A DNA stretch of 38,871 bases from Rhodocyclaceae bacterium (GCA_028869135.1 JAGWTC010000025.1:1-38871), one strand, 5' to 3'. Positions 22,924 through 30,499 are shown, counted from the first letter of the stretch. Made by a program: numbers and translations. The notes: a model not told the origin generated them from the sequence alone.

Positions 22924-23661
22924 ATGACCGCAACAAGCAACATCGAAATCCGCCGCGCCGCCGACCGCGGCGTTGCCGAGCACGGCTGGCTGAGTTCGCG
23001 CCACACGTTCTCGTTCGCGCACTACTACGATCCGGCCCAGGTTGGCTTCTCCGATCTGCTCGTGATCAACGACGACCGCGTGGCGTCGGGCACGGGTTTC
23101 GGCACCCATCCACACCGCGACATGGAAATCTTTTCCTATGTGCTGGAAGGCGCGCTGGAGCACAAGGACTCCATGGGCACCGGCTCGGTGATCCGTCCGG
23201 GTGACGTGCAATTGATGAGCGCAGGCACTGGCGTTGCGCATAGCGAATACAATCATTCGCAGACGGAAGGCGTGCATTTCCTGCAGATATGGCTGCTGCC
23301 CGATGCCAAAGGCGTGAAGCCGGAGTATCAGCAGACGAACTTCTCTGCCGAGGAAAAGCGCGGTCGCCTGCGCCCCATCATCACGCCGCAAGGCGAGGCA
23401 GGCAGCCTGCGTGTGCATCAGGACGTGCGAGTCTATGCCGGATTGTTCGACGGCGCTGAAACCACAACGCTTGAGCTGGCCAAGGGGCGCTATGCCTATG
23501 TGCATGTGGCGCGCGGCAGCGTCGAGGTGAACGGCCTGCGCCTCGATGAGGGCGACGGTCTCAAGCTGCGCGGAGTGGAAAAACTGACCTTTTCCGCCGG
23601 CGATGATGCCGAGGTGCTGGCTTTCAACCTGCGCCCGCACGAAACGCCGGACTTCCATTGA
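22924..23661 (+). CDS. pirin family protein (bicupin, YhaK/quercetinase-like)
   Basis: 245 aa, two cupin barrels. The N-terminal metal site has FGTHPHRDMEIF with further His in EHKD and HSEYN, the His/Glu set that binds iron in pirins. The signature HTFSFAHYYDP lies near 22-32. Some members are quercetin 2,3-dioxygenases; others act as regulators or redox sensors, so the activity is left open. ATG at 22924 with GAAGGAG. It follows doxX by 86 nt and is probably in its operon, modulated by the hairpin just upstream. A long terminator-like hairpin follows the stop. Confidence 0.92.
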   Translation: MTATSNIEIRRAADRGVAEHGWLSSRHTFSFAHYYDPAQVGFSDLLVINDDRVASGTGFGTHPHRDMEIFSYVLEGALEHKDSMGTGSVIRPGDVQLMSAGTGVAHSEYNHSQTEGVHFLQIWLLPDAKGVKPEYQQTNFSAEEKRGRLRPIITPQGEAGSLRVHQDVRVYAGLFDGAETTTLELAKGRYAYVHVARGSVEVNGLRLDEGDGLKLRGVEKLTFSAGDDAEVLAFNLRPHETPDFH

Positions 23662-23672
23662 TGTGTTCCCAA

Positions 23673-23704
23673 CCTTGCCGGCCCGGATTCCGGGCTTGGC
23701 AAGG
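23673..23704 (+). terminator. terminator-like hairpin after pirin
   Basis: Outer stem CCTTGCC/GGCAAGG and inner stem GCCCGG/CCGGGC with loop ATT, 13 base pairs in total with one small internal bulge, beginning 11 nt after the stop codon. T-tract absent. It separates the pirin operon from the cold-shock promoter that starts at about 23717. Confidence 0.6.
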
Positions 23705-23716
23705 TGAAGGAAAGGT

Positions 23717-23745
23717 TTGCATTAAATTCGAAACCAGTGCATAGT
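23717..23745 (+). promoter_or_regulatory. promoter of the first cold-shock gene
   Basis: TTGCAT (23717-23722) and CATAGT (23740-23745) with 17-bp spacing. The second cold-shock gene has the same layout (TTGCCA, 17 bp, CATAGT), and the bases around the -10 (GTGCATAGTG) are identical, which supports it as a real sigma70 promoter. The transcript would have a leader of about 150 nt. Confidence 0.65.
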
Positions 23746-23751
23746 GCGTTC

Positions 23752-23902
23752 TGCGATTTTCAAGTAAGTGTTGTTGTTGTCAGGTTCGGTAGTACCTCTG
23801 CATCACCTCGGTATACTCCCCCGCACCACCCCGCCGTCTTGAGATTCGCCCTGATTGGGGCTAATCCCCGCTTTTATTGTTTTTTTATAGGAAGTACAAG
23901 AC
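23752..23902 (+). promoter_or_regulatory. cold-shock mRNA leader 1 with conserved boxes
   Basis: The leader contains GATTTTCAAGT (23755-23765), placed 15 nt after the start of the -10 element exactly as in the paralogue, and CGCCGTCTTGA (23832-23842), also identical in the paralogue. A small GGGG/CCCC hairpin (23857-23869) is followed by a T-rich run and then AGGAAG before the ATG. Long structured leaders with a start-proximal cold box are known for E. coli cspA; the boxes here differ in sequence, so the analogy is inference. Confidence 0.55.
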
Positions 23903-24109
23903 ATGGCAAACGGTACCGTTAAGTGGTTCAACGACGCTAAGGGCTTCGGTTTCATCACCCCGGAAGGCGGCGGCGATGACCTCTTCGCCCATTTCTCCGC
24001 AATCCAGTCGCAAGGTTTCAAGACCCTGCAAGAAGGCCAGCGCGTGTCCTTCGACATCACCACCGGCCCGAAGGGTCAGCAAGCTGCCAACATCCGCGCA
24101 GCTGACTAA
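23903..24109 (+). CDS. cold-shock protein (CspA family), copy 1
   Basis: 68-aa single-stranded nucleic-acid chaperone that melts mRNA structure. RNP1 (KGFGFI, 13-18) and RNP2 (DLFAHFS, 26-32) are intact. Differs from copy 2 at only a handful of positions. The ATG follows AGGAAG. It has its own promoter, long leader and canonical terminator, so it is a monocistronic unit. Many CspA-type proteins are cold-induced while others are constitutive; the structured leader favours temperature control. Confidence 0.95.
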   Translation: MANGTVKWFNDAKGFGFITPEGGGDDLFAHFSAIQSQGFKTLQEGQRVSFDITTGPKGQQAANIRAAD

Positions 24110-24142
24110 GCATGACTCTGTAATGCGCTAGTCGCATTGCAT

Positions 24143-24171
24143 AAAAAGCCCGGTTCCGACCGGGCTTTTTT
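24143..24171 (+). terminator. Rho-independent terminator of cold-shock gene 1
   Basis: AAAAAGCCCGG (24143-24153), loop TTCCGA, CCGGGCTTTTTT. GC-rich stem with flanking A and T runs, 33 nt after the stop codon. A smaller AATGCG/CGCATT hairpin (24122-24138) precedes it. Confidence 0.92.
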
Positions 24172-24264
24172 ACGCCCATGCCATAGGAAAACCCCTGCAC
24201 AACCCTTCTGTTGCAAGGAAATAACTTTTTCGATTGGACGAATAAGTTTTCATAAAATAATCAT

Positions 24265-24293
24265 TTGCCAAAGTTTTGAAACCCGTGCATAGT
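24265..24293 (+). promoter_or_regulatory. promoter of the second cold-shock gene
   Basis: TTGCCA (24265-24270), 17-bp spacer, CATAGT (24288-24293), the same layout as the first copy. It lies in the 314-bp gap between the two cold-shock genes, which otherwise holds the terminator of copy 1, an AT-rich UP-like patch (24221-24264) and the leader of copy 2. Confidence 0.65.
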
Positions 24294-24299
24294 GATTCT

Positions 24300-24423
24300 C
24301 GAGATTTTCAAGTTGTGGTTTCTCTGGCTGGTCTCTGTGGTTCCACGGTACGTCCCCTGTAGCGCCGTCTTGAATCTCTGAGGGTCACCCCTCACTGTCA
24401 TTATTTTTTTAGGAAGACAAGAC
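24300..24423 (+). promoter_or_regulatory. cold-shock mRNA leader 2 with conserved boxes
   Basis: GATTTTCAAGT (24303-24313) and CGCCGTCTTGA (24363-24373) match leader 1 exactly while the sequence between them differs. TGAGGG/CCCTCA (24379-24394, loop TCAC) is followed by a T-run (TTATTTTTTT) and AGGAAG. The hairpin and T-run ahead of the ribosome site recur in both leaders with different bases, suggesting conserved structure. Confidence 0.55.
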
Positions 24424-24630
24424 ATGGCAACAGGTACCGTTAAGTGGTTCAACGACGCTAAGGGCTTCGGCTTCATCACTCCGGACGGCGGCGGCGACGA
24501 TCTCTTCGCTCACTTCTCCGCAATCCAGTCCAACGGCTTCAAGAGTCTGAAGGAAGGTCAGCGCGTGACGTTCGATATCGTCACCGGCCCCAAGGGTCAA
24601 CAAGCTTCGAATATTCGCGCTGCCGAATAA
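24424..24630 (+). CDS. cold-shock protein (CspA family), copy 2
   Basis: 68 aa, with RNP1 (KGFGFI) and RNP2 (DLFAHFS) intact; near-identical to copy 1 in the first 34 residues and more divergent after ([15 protein letters not shown]). The pair is a tandem duplication that has kept promoter and leader elements, so both copies are probably active and may differ in expression level. The ATG follows AGGAAG. Confidence 0.95.
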   Translation: MATGTVKWFNDAKGFGFITPDGGGDDLFAHFSAIQSNGFKSLKEGQRVTFDIVTGPKGQQASNIRAAE

Positions 24631-24649
24631 TCGAGGCCTTGCCCGATGA

Positions 24650-24677
24650 AAAAAGCCCGACTTCGGTCGGGCTTTTT
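24650..24677. terminator. bidirectional terminator between cold-shock gene 2 and moeB
   Basis: AAAAAGCCCGAC (24650-24661), tetraloop TTCG, GTCGGGCTTTTT (24666-24677). A very stable UUCG-capped stem with A and T runs on both sides, able to stop plus-strand transcription from csp and minus-strand transcription leaving moeB. Confidence 0.93.
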
Positions 24678-24700
24678 GTTTTGTAAGTGACAGCAGCGGA

Positions 24701-24767
24701 GCCATGCCATCGGCATGGCGGACCAAAGTCATCCCCCTCCTTGGGAAGGGGGTTGGGAGGAGGGCCC
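24701..24767. repeat. compound inverted-repeat element running into the moeB 3' end
   Basis: GCCATGCC/GGCATGGC (24701-24708 with 24712-24719, loop ATC) is followed by a C-rich/G-rich pair around 24733-24752 (CCCCCTCC then GGGAAGGGGG). The style, ATCCCCCTCC...GGGTTGGGAGG, resembles short intergenic repeats found dispersed in many beta- and gammaproteobacterial genomes. Its right part encodes the last 12 residues of MoeB. Whether it recurs elsewhere in this genome cannot be seen. Confidence 0.5.
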
Positions 24768-25505
24768 ACACACAGCGCATGCGGGATCGCGCGGAACACG
24801 CACTTCCCGCCAGCGCATTTCCATGCCGTCGAGCAGCAACAGACGGCCGGCAAGCGACTTGCCGCAGCCGATGATGAGCTTCATCGCTTCGGCGGCCTGC
24901 ATGGTGCCGATAATGCCGGTCAGCGGCGCGAACACGCCCATGATGGCGCAACGCACTTCCTCGACATCCTCGCCTTCCGGAAACAGGCAGTGGTAGCACG
25001 GCGCTGCAGCGATGCGCGGGTCGAAGACTGATATCTGGCCGTCGAAGCGGATCGCCGCGCCGGAAACCAGCGGCTTTTTGAACTTCACACAGGCGCGATT
25101 GACGGCGTGACGCGTGGCGAAGTTGTCGCAGCAGTCGAGCACGACGTCGGCCATGGCGACTTCCTCGTCGAGGCGCGCCTGATCCAGCCGTTCTTCGAGC
25201 GGAATCACCACGCATTCGGGGTTCATGCTGGCGAGCGCCTTCCGGCCCGACAGCACTTTGGGCATGCCGACCGTATCGGCGCGGTGCAGGATCTGACGCT
25301 GCAGATTGGTCATGTCCACCGTGTCGTTGTCGGCAAGCGCGATGGTGCCGACGCCGGCAGCCGCCAGGTAAAGCGCCGCCGGAGAGCCCAGCCCGCCGGC
25401 GCCGATGATGAGCGCCCGCGCAGCCAGGAGCTTTTCCTGGCCTTCGACATCGATTTCCGGCAGCAGGATGTGCCGGCTGTAGCGGATGAGTTGATCGTCG
25501 TTCAT
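24729..25505 (-). CDS. moeB: molybdopterin-synthase adenylyltransferase / ThiF-family E1-like enzyme
   Basis: 258 aa. It activates the C-terminal glycine of MoaD (or ThiS) by adenylation with ATP. The ATP loop GAGGLGS (35-41), D59, R70 and K83 are present; zinc cysteines lie at C170/C173 and C243/C246, and a conserved Cys186 (VRCAIMG) corresponds to the family loop cysteine. The protein should end soon after C246; instead 12 Gly/Ser/Pro/Gln residues follow, encoded by an intergenic-type repeat. ATG at 25503-25505. MoeB and ThiF cannot be told apart by sequence alone, but MsrP downstream in this window needs molybdopterin. It follows ctpA, with a terminator in between. Confidence 0.92.
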   Translation of the reverse strand: MNDDQLIRYSRHILLPEIDVEGQEKLLAARALIIGAGGLGSPAALYLAAAGVGTIALADNDTVDMTNLQRQILHRADTVGMPKVLSGRKALASMNPECVVIPLEERLDQARLDEEVAMADVVLDCCDNFATRHAVNRACVKFKKPLVSGAAIRFDGQISVFDPRIAAAPCYHCLFPEGEDVEEVRCAIMGVFAPLTGIIGTMQAAEAMKLIIGCGKSLAGRLLLLDGMEMRWREVRVPRDPACAVCGPSSQPPSQGGG

Positions 25506-25535
25506 TGCCTGTTCCGATATGGCGGGTCTTGAAGC

Positions 25536-25566
25536 AAAACGGGCACGCCCTCGCGGACGTGCCCGT
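25536..25566 (-). terminator. terminator after ctpA
   Basis: Read on the minus strand: ACGGGCACG, 10-nt loop, CGTGCCCGT, then TTTGC. A 9-bp stem 22 nt after the ctpA stop, in the 83-bp gap before moeB, so moeB either has its own promoter or relies on read-through. Confidence 0.75.
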
Positions 25567-25588
25567 CGCCGGCTTCAAGCCTGCATTG

Positions 25589-27031
25589 TCAACGCTTCAT
25601 GATCTGCCACGCCTTGAGCAGCGTCACGGCCTGGTTGAGCTGGTAGTCGTCCTTGCCGCCGAATTCGAAGCGCGGCAGCGGCATGTCTTCCTCGTCGTTC
25701 TTCTTAGGCGTGGTCTTGTCGTTGGCCTTGCCGTTCTTGTCGGTCGGCTTGGTCAGCAGCTTGTCGGCCGGTGTTACGCGACCGTCGCCGTCCTTGTCGT
25801 TCTGGAGGTGATGTTCGAGATCGGCCTCGCGCAGCGACAGACGCGAGCTGGAGCCGTTGGCGCTTTCCTCGACCACGACGTCCGGCGTGATGCCCTTGGC
25901 CTGGATCGAGCGACCGCTCGGCGTGTAGTAGCGTGCCGTGGTCAGCTTGATCGCGGTGTTGGAGGAAATCGGCAGAATGGTCTGCACCGAGCCCTTGCCG
26001 AAAGTCTGCGTCCCGACGATCAGCGCGCGCTTGTGATCCTGCAGCGCACCGGAAACGATTTCGGATGCGGAGGCCGAGCCGCCATTGACGATGACCACCA
26101 GCGGCACGTTCTTCACGCCGGCGGGTAGGGCCTTGAGCGGATCATCCTTGCTCGGGCCGCCGCGCAGATAATCCTCGGGCGCTGCCAGATAGCGACGCTT
26201 GGCATCTTCGGTGCGACCGTCGGTGGAGACGACCAGCGTCTTGGACGGCAGGAAGGCCGCCGATACGCCGATGGCGCCGTTGAGCAGGCCGCCCGGGTCG
26301 TTGCGCAGGTCGAGCACCAGACCCTTGAGGCTTTCACCCTTGGCGTCCTTGTCGTACTGCTTGTAGAGCTTCTCCAGGTGCTTGGCCAGGTCGCTGACGG
26401 TTTCCTCCTGGAACTGGGTGATGCGCACATAGCCCACGCCGTCGTCGAGCAGCTTGGACTTGACGCTCTGCACCTTGATCTTCTCGCGCGTCAGCGTCAC
26501 CACGATGGGCTTGGTCTCGCCCTTGCGCGCGATGGTCAGCGTGATCTGGGTCTTGGGCTTGCCGCGCATCTTCTTGACGGCGTCGCTCAGGGTCATGCCC
26601 TTGACCGGGGTGTCGTCGAGCTTGATGATCAGGTCGCCCGGCTTGATGCCGGCGCGGAAGGCAGGGGTGTCCTCGATCGGCGAGACGACCTTGACGAAGC
26701 CGTCTTCCATGCCGACTTCGATGCCGAGGCCGCCGAATTCGCCCTGGGTGCTGATCTGCAGATCCTTGAAGGACTCGGCGTCGAGGTAGGCTGAATGCGG
26801 GTCGAGGTTCGAGAGCATGCCGCTGATCGCGTAGGTGATCAGCTTCTTGTCGTCGATCGGTTCGACGTAGCCGGCCTTGATGGCGCCGAAGACGTCGGCC
26901 AGCGCGCGTAGTTCCTCAACCGGAAGACCGGTCGTTTCCTTCTGTGCGTTGGCGGAAAAATTGAGGCTGAGCAATACGCCGGTCACCAGACCGAACATGA
27001 CCAGGCCGAACTTCTGCAGCTTGCTGCGCAT
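25589..27031 (-). CDS. ctpA: C-terminal processing peptidase (S41 family)
   Basis: 480-aa periplasmic serine protease with a Ser-Lys dyad that degrades or trims envelope proteins. Signal peptide about 1-29 (LVMFGLVTGVLLSL...ANA); PDZ domain about 85-175 (GGLGIEVGMEDGFVKV); the S41 core contains GGSASASEI (about 317-325, nucleophile serine in this motif) and the FGKG lysine about 20 residues later. A charged linker (DKNGKANDKTTPKK) and a C-terminal helix follow. ATG at 27029-27031. It lies 90 nt downstream of the EnvC-like gene, as in many betaproteobacteria, where peptidoglycan-hydrolase control and tail-specific proteolysis are linked. Confidence 0.94.
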   Translation of the reverse strand: MRSKLQKFGLVMFGLVTGVLLSLNFSANAQKETTGLPVEELRALADVFGAIKAGYVEPIDDKKLITYAISGMLSNLDPHSAYLDAESFKDLQISTQGEFGGLGIEVGMEDGFVKVVSPIEDTPAFRAGIKPGDLIIKLDDTPVKGMTLSDAVKKMRGKPKTQITLTIARKGETKPIVVTLTREKIKVQSVKSKLLDDGVGYVRITQFQEETVSDLAKHLEKLYKQYDKDAKGESLKGLVLDLRNDPGGLLNGAIGVSAAFLPSKTLVVSTDGRTEDAKRRYLAAPEDYLRGGPSKDDPLKALPAGVKNVPLVVIVNGGSASASEIVSGALQDHKRALIVGTQTFGKGSVQTILPISSNTAIKLTTARYYTPSGRSIQAKGITPDVVVEESANGSSSRLSLREADLEHHLQNDKDGDGRVTPADKLLTKPTDKNGKANDKTTPKKNDEEDMPLPRFEFGGKDDYQLNQAVTLLKAWQIMKR

Positions 27032-27121
27032 TGAATGCTCCGTTTCGGGGAGGGGTAGGGGCGAGGGGGGCAGTATGACGAAAAAACAGGTAGAAGATAT
27101 TGCAGCTTGTTTCAGCCTGAA

Positions 27122-28333
27122 TCAGCGCAGCGTCACCCATTTGAGCGGGTCCAGAGCCTGCCCCTGGTGCCTGAGTTCAAAGTATAAACCCGATTCCGGG
27201 TTGCCACCGCTGTTGCCCACGCTGGCGACGGCCTCGCCGGCCTTGACCTTGTCGCCGGTCTGGCGGAAAAGGGATTCGTTATTGCCGTAGACGGTCAGGA
27301 AGCCGTCGCCGTGGTCGATGATCAGCAGATTGCCGAAGCCGCGCAGCCAGTCGGCGAACACTACCTGACCGGCCGCCACGCTCTTGACCTCGGCGCCTTC
27401 CTGGGCGCGCACGAACAGGCCCTTCCAACTGGTGCCCTCGGCCCGCTGGGCACCGAAGCGGTTGGTGATTTCGCCGCGCACCGGCAGGCGCAGCTTGCCG
27501 CGCAGGGCCGCGAATTCGCCGCTGAAACTGCTGTCCGGCTCGCGCTCGTTGCGCAACGCCGGCGCGGTCGAGCTTGGCTTTCCTGCCGTTGAAGGCGATC
27601 GCTGGGGCCTCGGCCGTGCGACCAGACGCGTCAGCCCCTCGATCAGCTTGGACAGGCGTTTCTCGTTCTGCTTCAGCGTCTCGATTTCCTTGCGCTGACC
27701 CTTGATCTTGTCGGCAATGCCGGCCAGCAGCACCTGACGCTGCTTTTGCTGCGCCAGCAGCGCCTGGCGCTGCTCCTGCTGCCGCTTTTCGTTTTCGGCC
27801 AACTTGTCGGTCTTGTCGCGCACGGCCTCGGCGAGCTTCTGCTTTTCGGCCAGCGCATCGCGCAGGTCGTCGACCATCTCGGCCTTGGCCTGCGAGAGCT
27901 GCTTGAGGTAGTAGTAGTCGCGCCCGAGCTGATTCGGGTCTTCCCCGGCCAGCAACAGCTTCATCGCGTCATTGTCGCCGCGCAGGTACTGGCGGTAGAG
28001 CAGTGCGCCGATATGCTTCTGCTGGCCGGCGATCTGCCGTTCGAGCCTGGCCGACTGGGCGTCCAGGCTGTCGAGCTCATGCCGCAACTCGGCGCGATTT
28101 CCCGCCAGCTCGCGCAGGTGTCGGTTGCTGGTGGAGATGGCCTGCTCGGTTTCCTTCAGGCTGTCGGCGGCTTCGGAGCGACGCGTCTCGCTCTTGGCCA
28201 GATCCTTGCGCAGGCTCTCGATGCGCCCCTGGAGTTCGCGCAGCTCGGTCTTCTTTTCCGTGCGGGCGTCCTGCGCCTGCGCACAGGAGAGGGCCGCAGC
28301 CAGCAGGGTGGCAAGAAGAGGGCGGGCGAACAC
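27122..28333 (-). CDS. envC: EnvC-like murein hydrolase activator (degenerate M23/LytM)
   Basis: 403 aa. Signal peptide 1-20, long coiled coil about 25-245, linker, then a LytM domain about 285-400. In active M23 peptidases the zinc ligands are in HxGxD and HxH motifs; here the first site reads TSWKGLFV (no His, no Asp) and the last is ELRHQG, so zinc is probably not bound. That is the pattern of EnvC, which activates the AmiA/AmiB amidases during septum splitting. Start: GTG at 28331-28333, giving a clean signal peptide (MFARPLLATLLAAAL), 3 nt after the gpmA stop. Co-transcribed with gpmA. Confidence 0.92.
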   Translation of the reverse strand: MFARPLLATLLAAALSCAQAQDARTEKKTELRELQGRIESLRKDLAKSETRRSEAADSLKETEQAISTSNRHLRELAGNRAELRHELDSLDAQSARLERQIAGQQKHIGALLYRQYLRGDNDAMKLLLAGEDPNQLGRDYYYLKQLSQAKAEMVDDLRDALAEKQKLAEAVRDKTDKLAENEKRQQEQRQALLAQQKQRQVLLAGIADKIKGQRKEIETLKQNEKRLSKLIEGLTRLVARPRPQRSPSTAGKPSSTAPALRNEREPDSSFSGEFAALRGKLRLPVRGEITNRFGAQRAEGTSWKGLFVRAQEGAEVKSVAAGQVVFADWLRGFGNLLIIDHGDGFLTVYGNNESLFRQTGDKVKAGEAVASVGNSGGNPESGLYFELRHQGQALDPLKWVTLR

Positions 28334-28336
28334 GCC

Positions 28337-29083
28337 CTACTTGGCCTTGGCCTGGTTGGCGACTTCGTCGATGGCGGCCTGGATGGCGGCCTCGTCACCC
28401 AGGTAGTAATGCTTGATCGGCGTCAGATCGTCGTTGAGCTCGTAGACCAGCGGCTGGCCGGTCGGAATGTTGAGATCGACAATTTCCTGATCGGAAATAT
28501 TGTCGAGATACTTGACCAGGGCGCGCAGGCTGTTGCCGTGGGCGACGATGAGCACACGCTTGCCGCTCTTGACCATGGGGGCAATGGTTTCGTGCCAGTA
28601 GGGCAGAAAGCGCGCCACGGTGTCCTTGAGGCATTCGCCGCGCGGGTAGTCGCTGGGGTTGATACCGGCGTAGCGCGGGTCCTTGACCAGTTGCAGCGCT
28701 TCGCCCATCGACAGCGGCGGCGGCGGCACATCGTAGCTGCGGCGCCAGATCTTGACCTGCTCATCGCCGAACTTTGCGGCCGTTTCCGTCTTGTTCAGGC
28801 CTTGCAGCGCGCCGTAGTGGCGCTCATTGAGGCGCCATGAATGCTCGGTGTGTATCCACAGCAGCTCCATTTCGTCCAGCGCCGTGTACATGGTGCGCAG
28901 GGCGCGGCGCAGCAGCGAAGAATAGGCAACGTCGAAGGTGAAGCCCGCATCGCGCAGCAGCCGGCCGGCATTGCGTGCCTCGGCAACGCCTTTTTCGGTC
29001 AGATCGACGTCGCACCAGCCGGCGAAACGGTTTTCGGCATTCCAGGTGGATTGGCCGTGACGCAGGAGAACGATTTTCTTCAT
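28337..29083 (-). CDS. gpmA: 2,3-bisphosphoglycerate-dependent phosphoglycerate mutase
   Basis: 248 aa, the length of E. coli GpmA (250). It interconverts 3- and 2-phosphoglycerate in glycolysis. The phosphohistidine motif [10 protein letters not shown] (His9) starts the protein; the substrate-loop [22 protein letters not shown] and the second histidine in [11 protein letters not shown] are all present. ATG at 29081-29083, no strong Shine-Dalgarno. First gene of gpmA-envC-ctpA on the minus strand, divergent from the rhodanese gene across 134 bp; TATAAT at 29139-29144 lies in that gap. Confidence 0.96.
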   Translation of the reverse strand: MKKIVLLRHGQSTWNAENRFAGWCDVDLTEKGVAEARNAGRLLRDAGFTFDVAYSSLLRRALRTMYTALDEMELLWIHTEHSWRLNERHYGALQGLNKTETAAKFGDEQVKIWRRSYDVPPPPLSMGEALQLVKDPRYAGINPSDYPRGECLKDTVARFLPYWHETIAPMVKSGKRVLIVAHGNSLRALVKYLDNISDQEIVDLNIPTGQPLVYELNDDLTPIKHYYLGDEAAIQAAIDEVANQAKAK

Positions 29084-29138
29084 GGCGGGCGAGGTATCGA
29101 CGAGCCTTTTTGGGGCGGTTTGCGTAGGGTTCCTATTT

Positions 29139-29144
29139 TATAAT
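29139..29144. promoter_or_regulatory. TATAAT element in the gpmA/rhodanese divergent gap
   Basis: A perfect -10-like hexamer on the plus strand, 74 bp before the rhodanese ATG. No good -35 is present at 17 bp (CGGTTT). The reverse strand reads TATTAT at nearly the same place, so the AT-rich spot could serve either direction. TCGGAC/GTCCGA (29156-29161, 29176-29181) forms a dyad downstream. Confidence 0.35.
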
Positions 29145-29217
29145 ACCGCCGCGTTTCGGACAGCATGGCAGACGGGTCCGATCGAACGGTTCCCCTTGTT
29201 TATTCCCGGACACGAAT

Positions 29218-29616
29218 ATGGAATTTCTTCTCAATAACCTCTTCTGGAGCGCACTGGTGGTCGTCAGCGGCGCGCTCTACCTCTGGAACCTGCTGCGCAG
29301 CGAAGGCGGCGATCTATCGCCGCAGGCGGCTGTGGGGCTGATCAATCGCGACAGCGGAATCGTCGTCGATGTTCGTGAGGCCGCCATCTACGGCGAGTCG
29401 CACATGGCCGGCGCCCGTAATATTCCCGTGGCGCAACTGGAATCCCGCCTGTCCGAGCTTGAAAAATTCAAAACCCGCCCCATCGTAGTGTGTGGAGCCG
29501 GCGGCGAAGCCGATCGCGCCGTCAGAATGCTCAGGAAGCAGGGCTTCGACAAGGCGGCCGGCCTGGCCGGCGGCCTGAAGGCCTGGAACGAAGCCGGTTT
29601 TCCGGTTGAACGCTGA
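29218..29616 (+). CDS. membrane-anchored rhodanese-like protein
   Basis: 132 aa. One membrane helix (about 8-26, NLFWSALVVVSGALYLW) precedes a single rhodanese domain (about 35-130) with the catalytic cysteine C92 in VVCGAGGEADR. Such single-domain proteins carry persulfide sulfur; the substrate is not known. ATG at 29218. It heads the conserved run rhodanese - grxC - secB, so a role in envelope or cytosolic thiol homeostasis is suggested by its glutaredoxin neighbour. Confidence 0.9.
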   Translation: MEFLLNNLFWSALVVVSGALYLWNLLRSEGGDLSPQAAVGLINRDSGIVVDVREAAIYGESHMAGARNIPVAQLESRLSELEKFKTRPIVVCGAGGEADRAVRMLRKQGFDKAAGLAGGLKAWNEAGFPVER

Positions 29617-29636
29617 AGAGAGTTGAGGATATCGAA

Positions 29637-29906
29637 GTGGCCAAGATCCTGATGTATGCGACGGGCGTGTGCCCCTACTGCATACGCGCCGAACAACTGC
29701 TGCGCCGCAAGGGCGTGGTGGACATCGAAAAGGTCCGCGTGGACCTCGATCCGGCGCGCCGCGAGGAAATGCAGGCGCGCACCAACGGCGCTCGCACCGT
29801 GCCGCAGATCTTCATCAACGACACCTATGTCGGAGGTTGCGACGAGCTGTATGCACTGGATCGCGCCGGCGGGCTCGATCCGCTGCTGGCCTCCACGCCG
29901 GCATGA
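29637..29906 (+). CDS. grxC: glutaredoxin 3
   Basis: 89 aa, a glutathione-dependent dithiol reductase of the cytoplasm. It has the active site CPYC (C12, C15), the cis-proline TVP (54-56) and the glutathione-binding GGCDE (66-70). Start is GTG at 29637 with GAGGA upstream. It lies 20 nt after the rhodanese gene. A terminator-like hairpin follows at 29912, so secB is expected to have some transcription of its own. Confidence 0.95.
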   Translation: MAKILMYATGVCPYCIRAEQLLRRKGVVDIEKVRVDLDPARREEMQARTNGARTVPQIFINDTYVGGCDELYALDRAGGLDPLLASTPA

Positions 29907-29911
29907 ACCTC

Positions 29912-29937
29912 AGGGCAAGCAGTCAGCTTGCCCTTTC
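29912..29937 (+). terminator. terminator-like hairpin after grxC
   Basis: AGGGCAAGC (29912-29920), loop AGTCA, GCTTGCCCT (29926-29934), then TTCC. Nine-bp stem with a short T-tract, 5 nt after the stop codon. May be partial, as secB follows in the same direction. Confidence 0.65.
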
Positions 29938-30038
29938 CATATCCGCGCCAAGGTTGCGCGGGCCCTCATCGGACTGTAACCTTGGCAAATTAGGCTGACG
30001 GGCCGTCACATTTTCAATCACTTTCGGAACTCCCCGAC

Positions 30039-30497
30039 ATGAGTACTGCTGCGCAACCCATCTTCAATATCGAAAAGACCTACGTCCGCGACCTGTCGCT
30101 GGAAGTGCCCAATGCGCCGCATATCTTCATGGAGGGCGACACGCCCGAAGTCGAGATTCAGCTCCAGACCCAGGCGACACCTGTCGGCGAAGGCCTGTTC
30201 GAAAGCGTGGTCGGCGTCACCGTGACCGCCCGGATCGGCGAGAAGACCGTGTTCCTGGTCGAGGTCAAGCAGGCCGGCATCTTCCGCATCCAGCACGTTC
30301 CCGAGCAGGACCTTGACCCCATCCTCGCGATCGCTTGCCCCAATATTCTGTTCCCCTTCGCCCGCGAAGTCGTGGCCGACGCCGTCAACCGCGCCGGCTT
30401 CCCGCCGGTGCTGCTGGCCCCGGTCAATTTCGAGGCTGTCTATCAGCAGCGTCTGGCCGAGGCCCAAGCCGCAGCGCAATCCGCCATGGTGCAATAA
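30039..30497 (+). CDS. secB: protein-export chaperone SecB
   Basis: 152 aa, the tetrameric cytosolic chaperone that holds unfolded preproteins and delivers them to SecA. Recognised by FNIEKTYVRDLSLEVPNAP near residue 9, VEIQLQT, and the C-terminal CPNILFPFAREVV ... GFPPVLLAPVNFE region. ATG at 30039. Next to the glutaredoxin and GpsA genes, as in many proteobacteria (grxC-secB-gpsA). The window also encodes several exported proteins (CtpA, EnvC, SH3 protein), some of which may be SecB clients. Confidence 0.97.
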   Translation: MSTAAQPIFNIEKTYVRDLSLEVPNAPHIFMEGDTPEVEIQLQTQATPVGEGLFESVVGVTVTARIGEKTVFLVEVKQAGIFRIQHVPEQDLDPILAIACPNILFPFAREVVADAVNRAGFPPVLLAPVNFEAVYQQRLAEAQAAAQSAMVQ

Positions 30498-30499
30498 GC

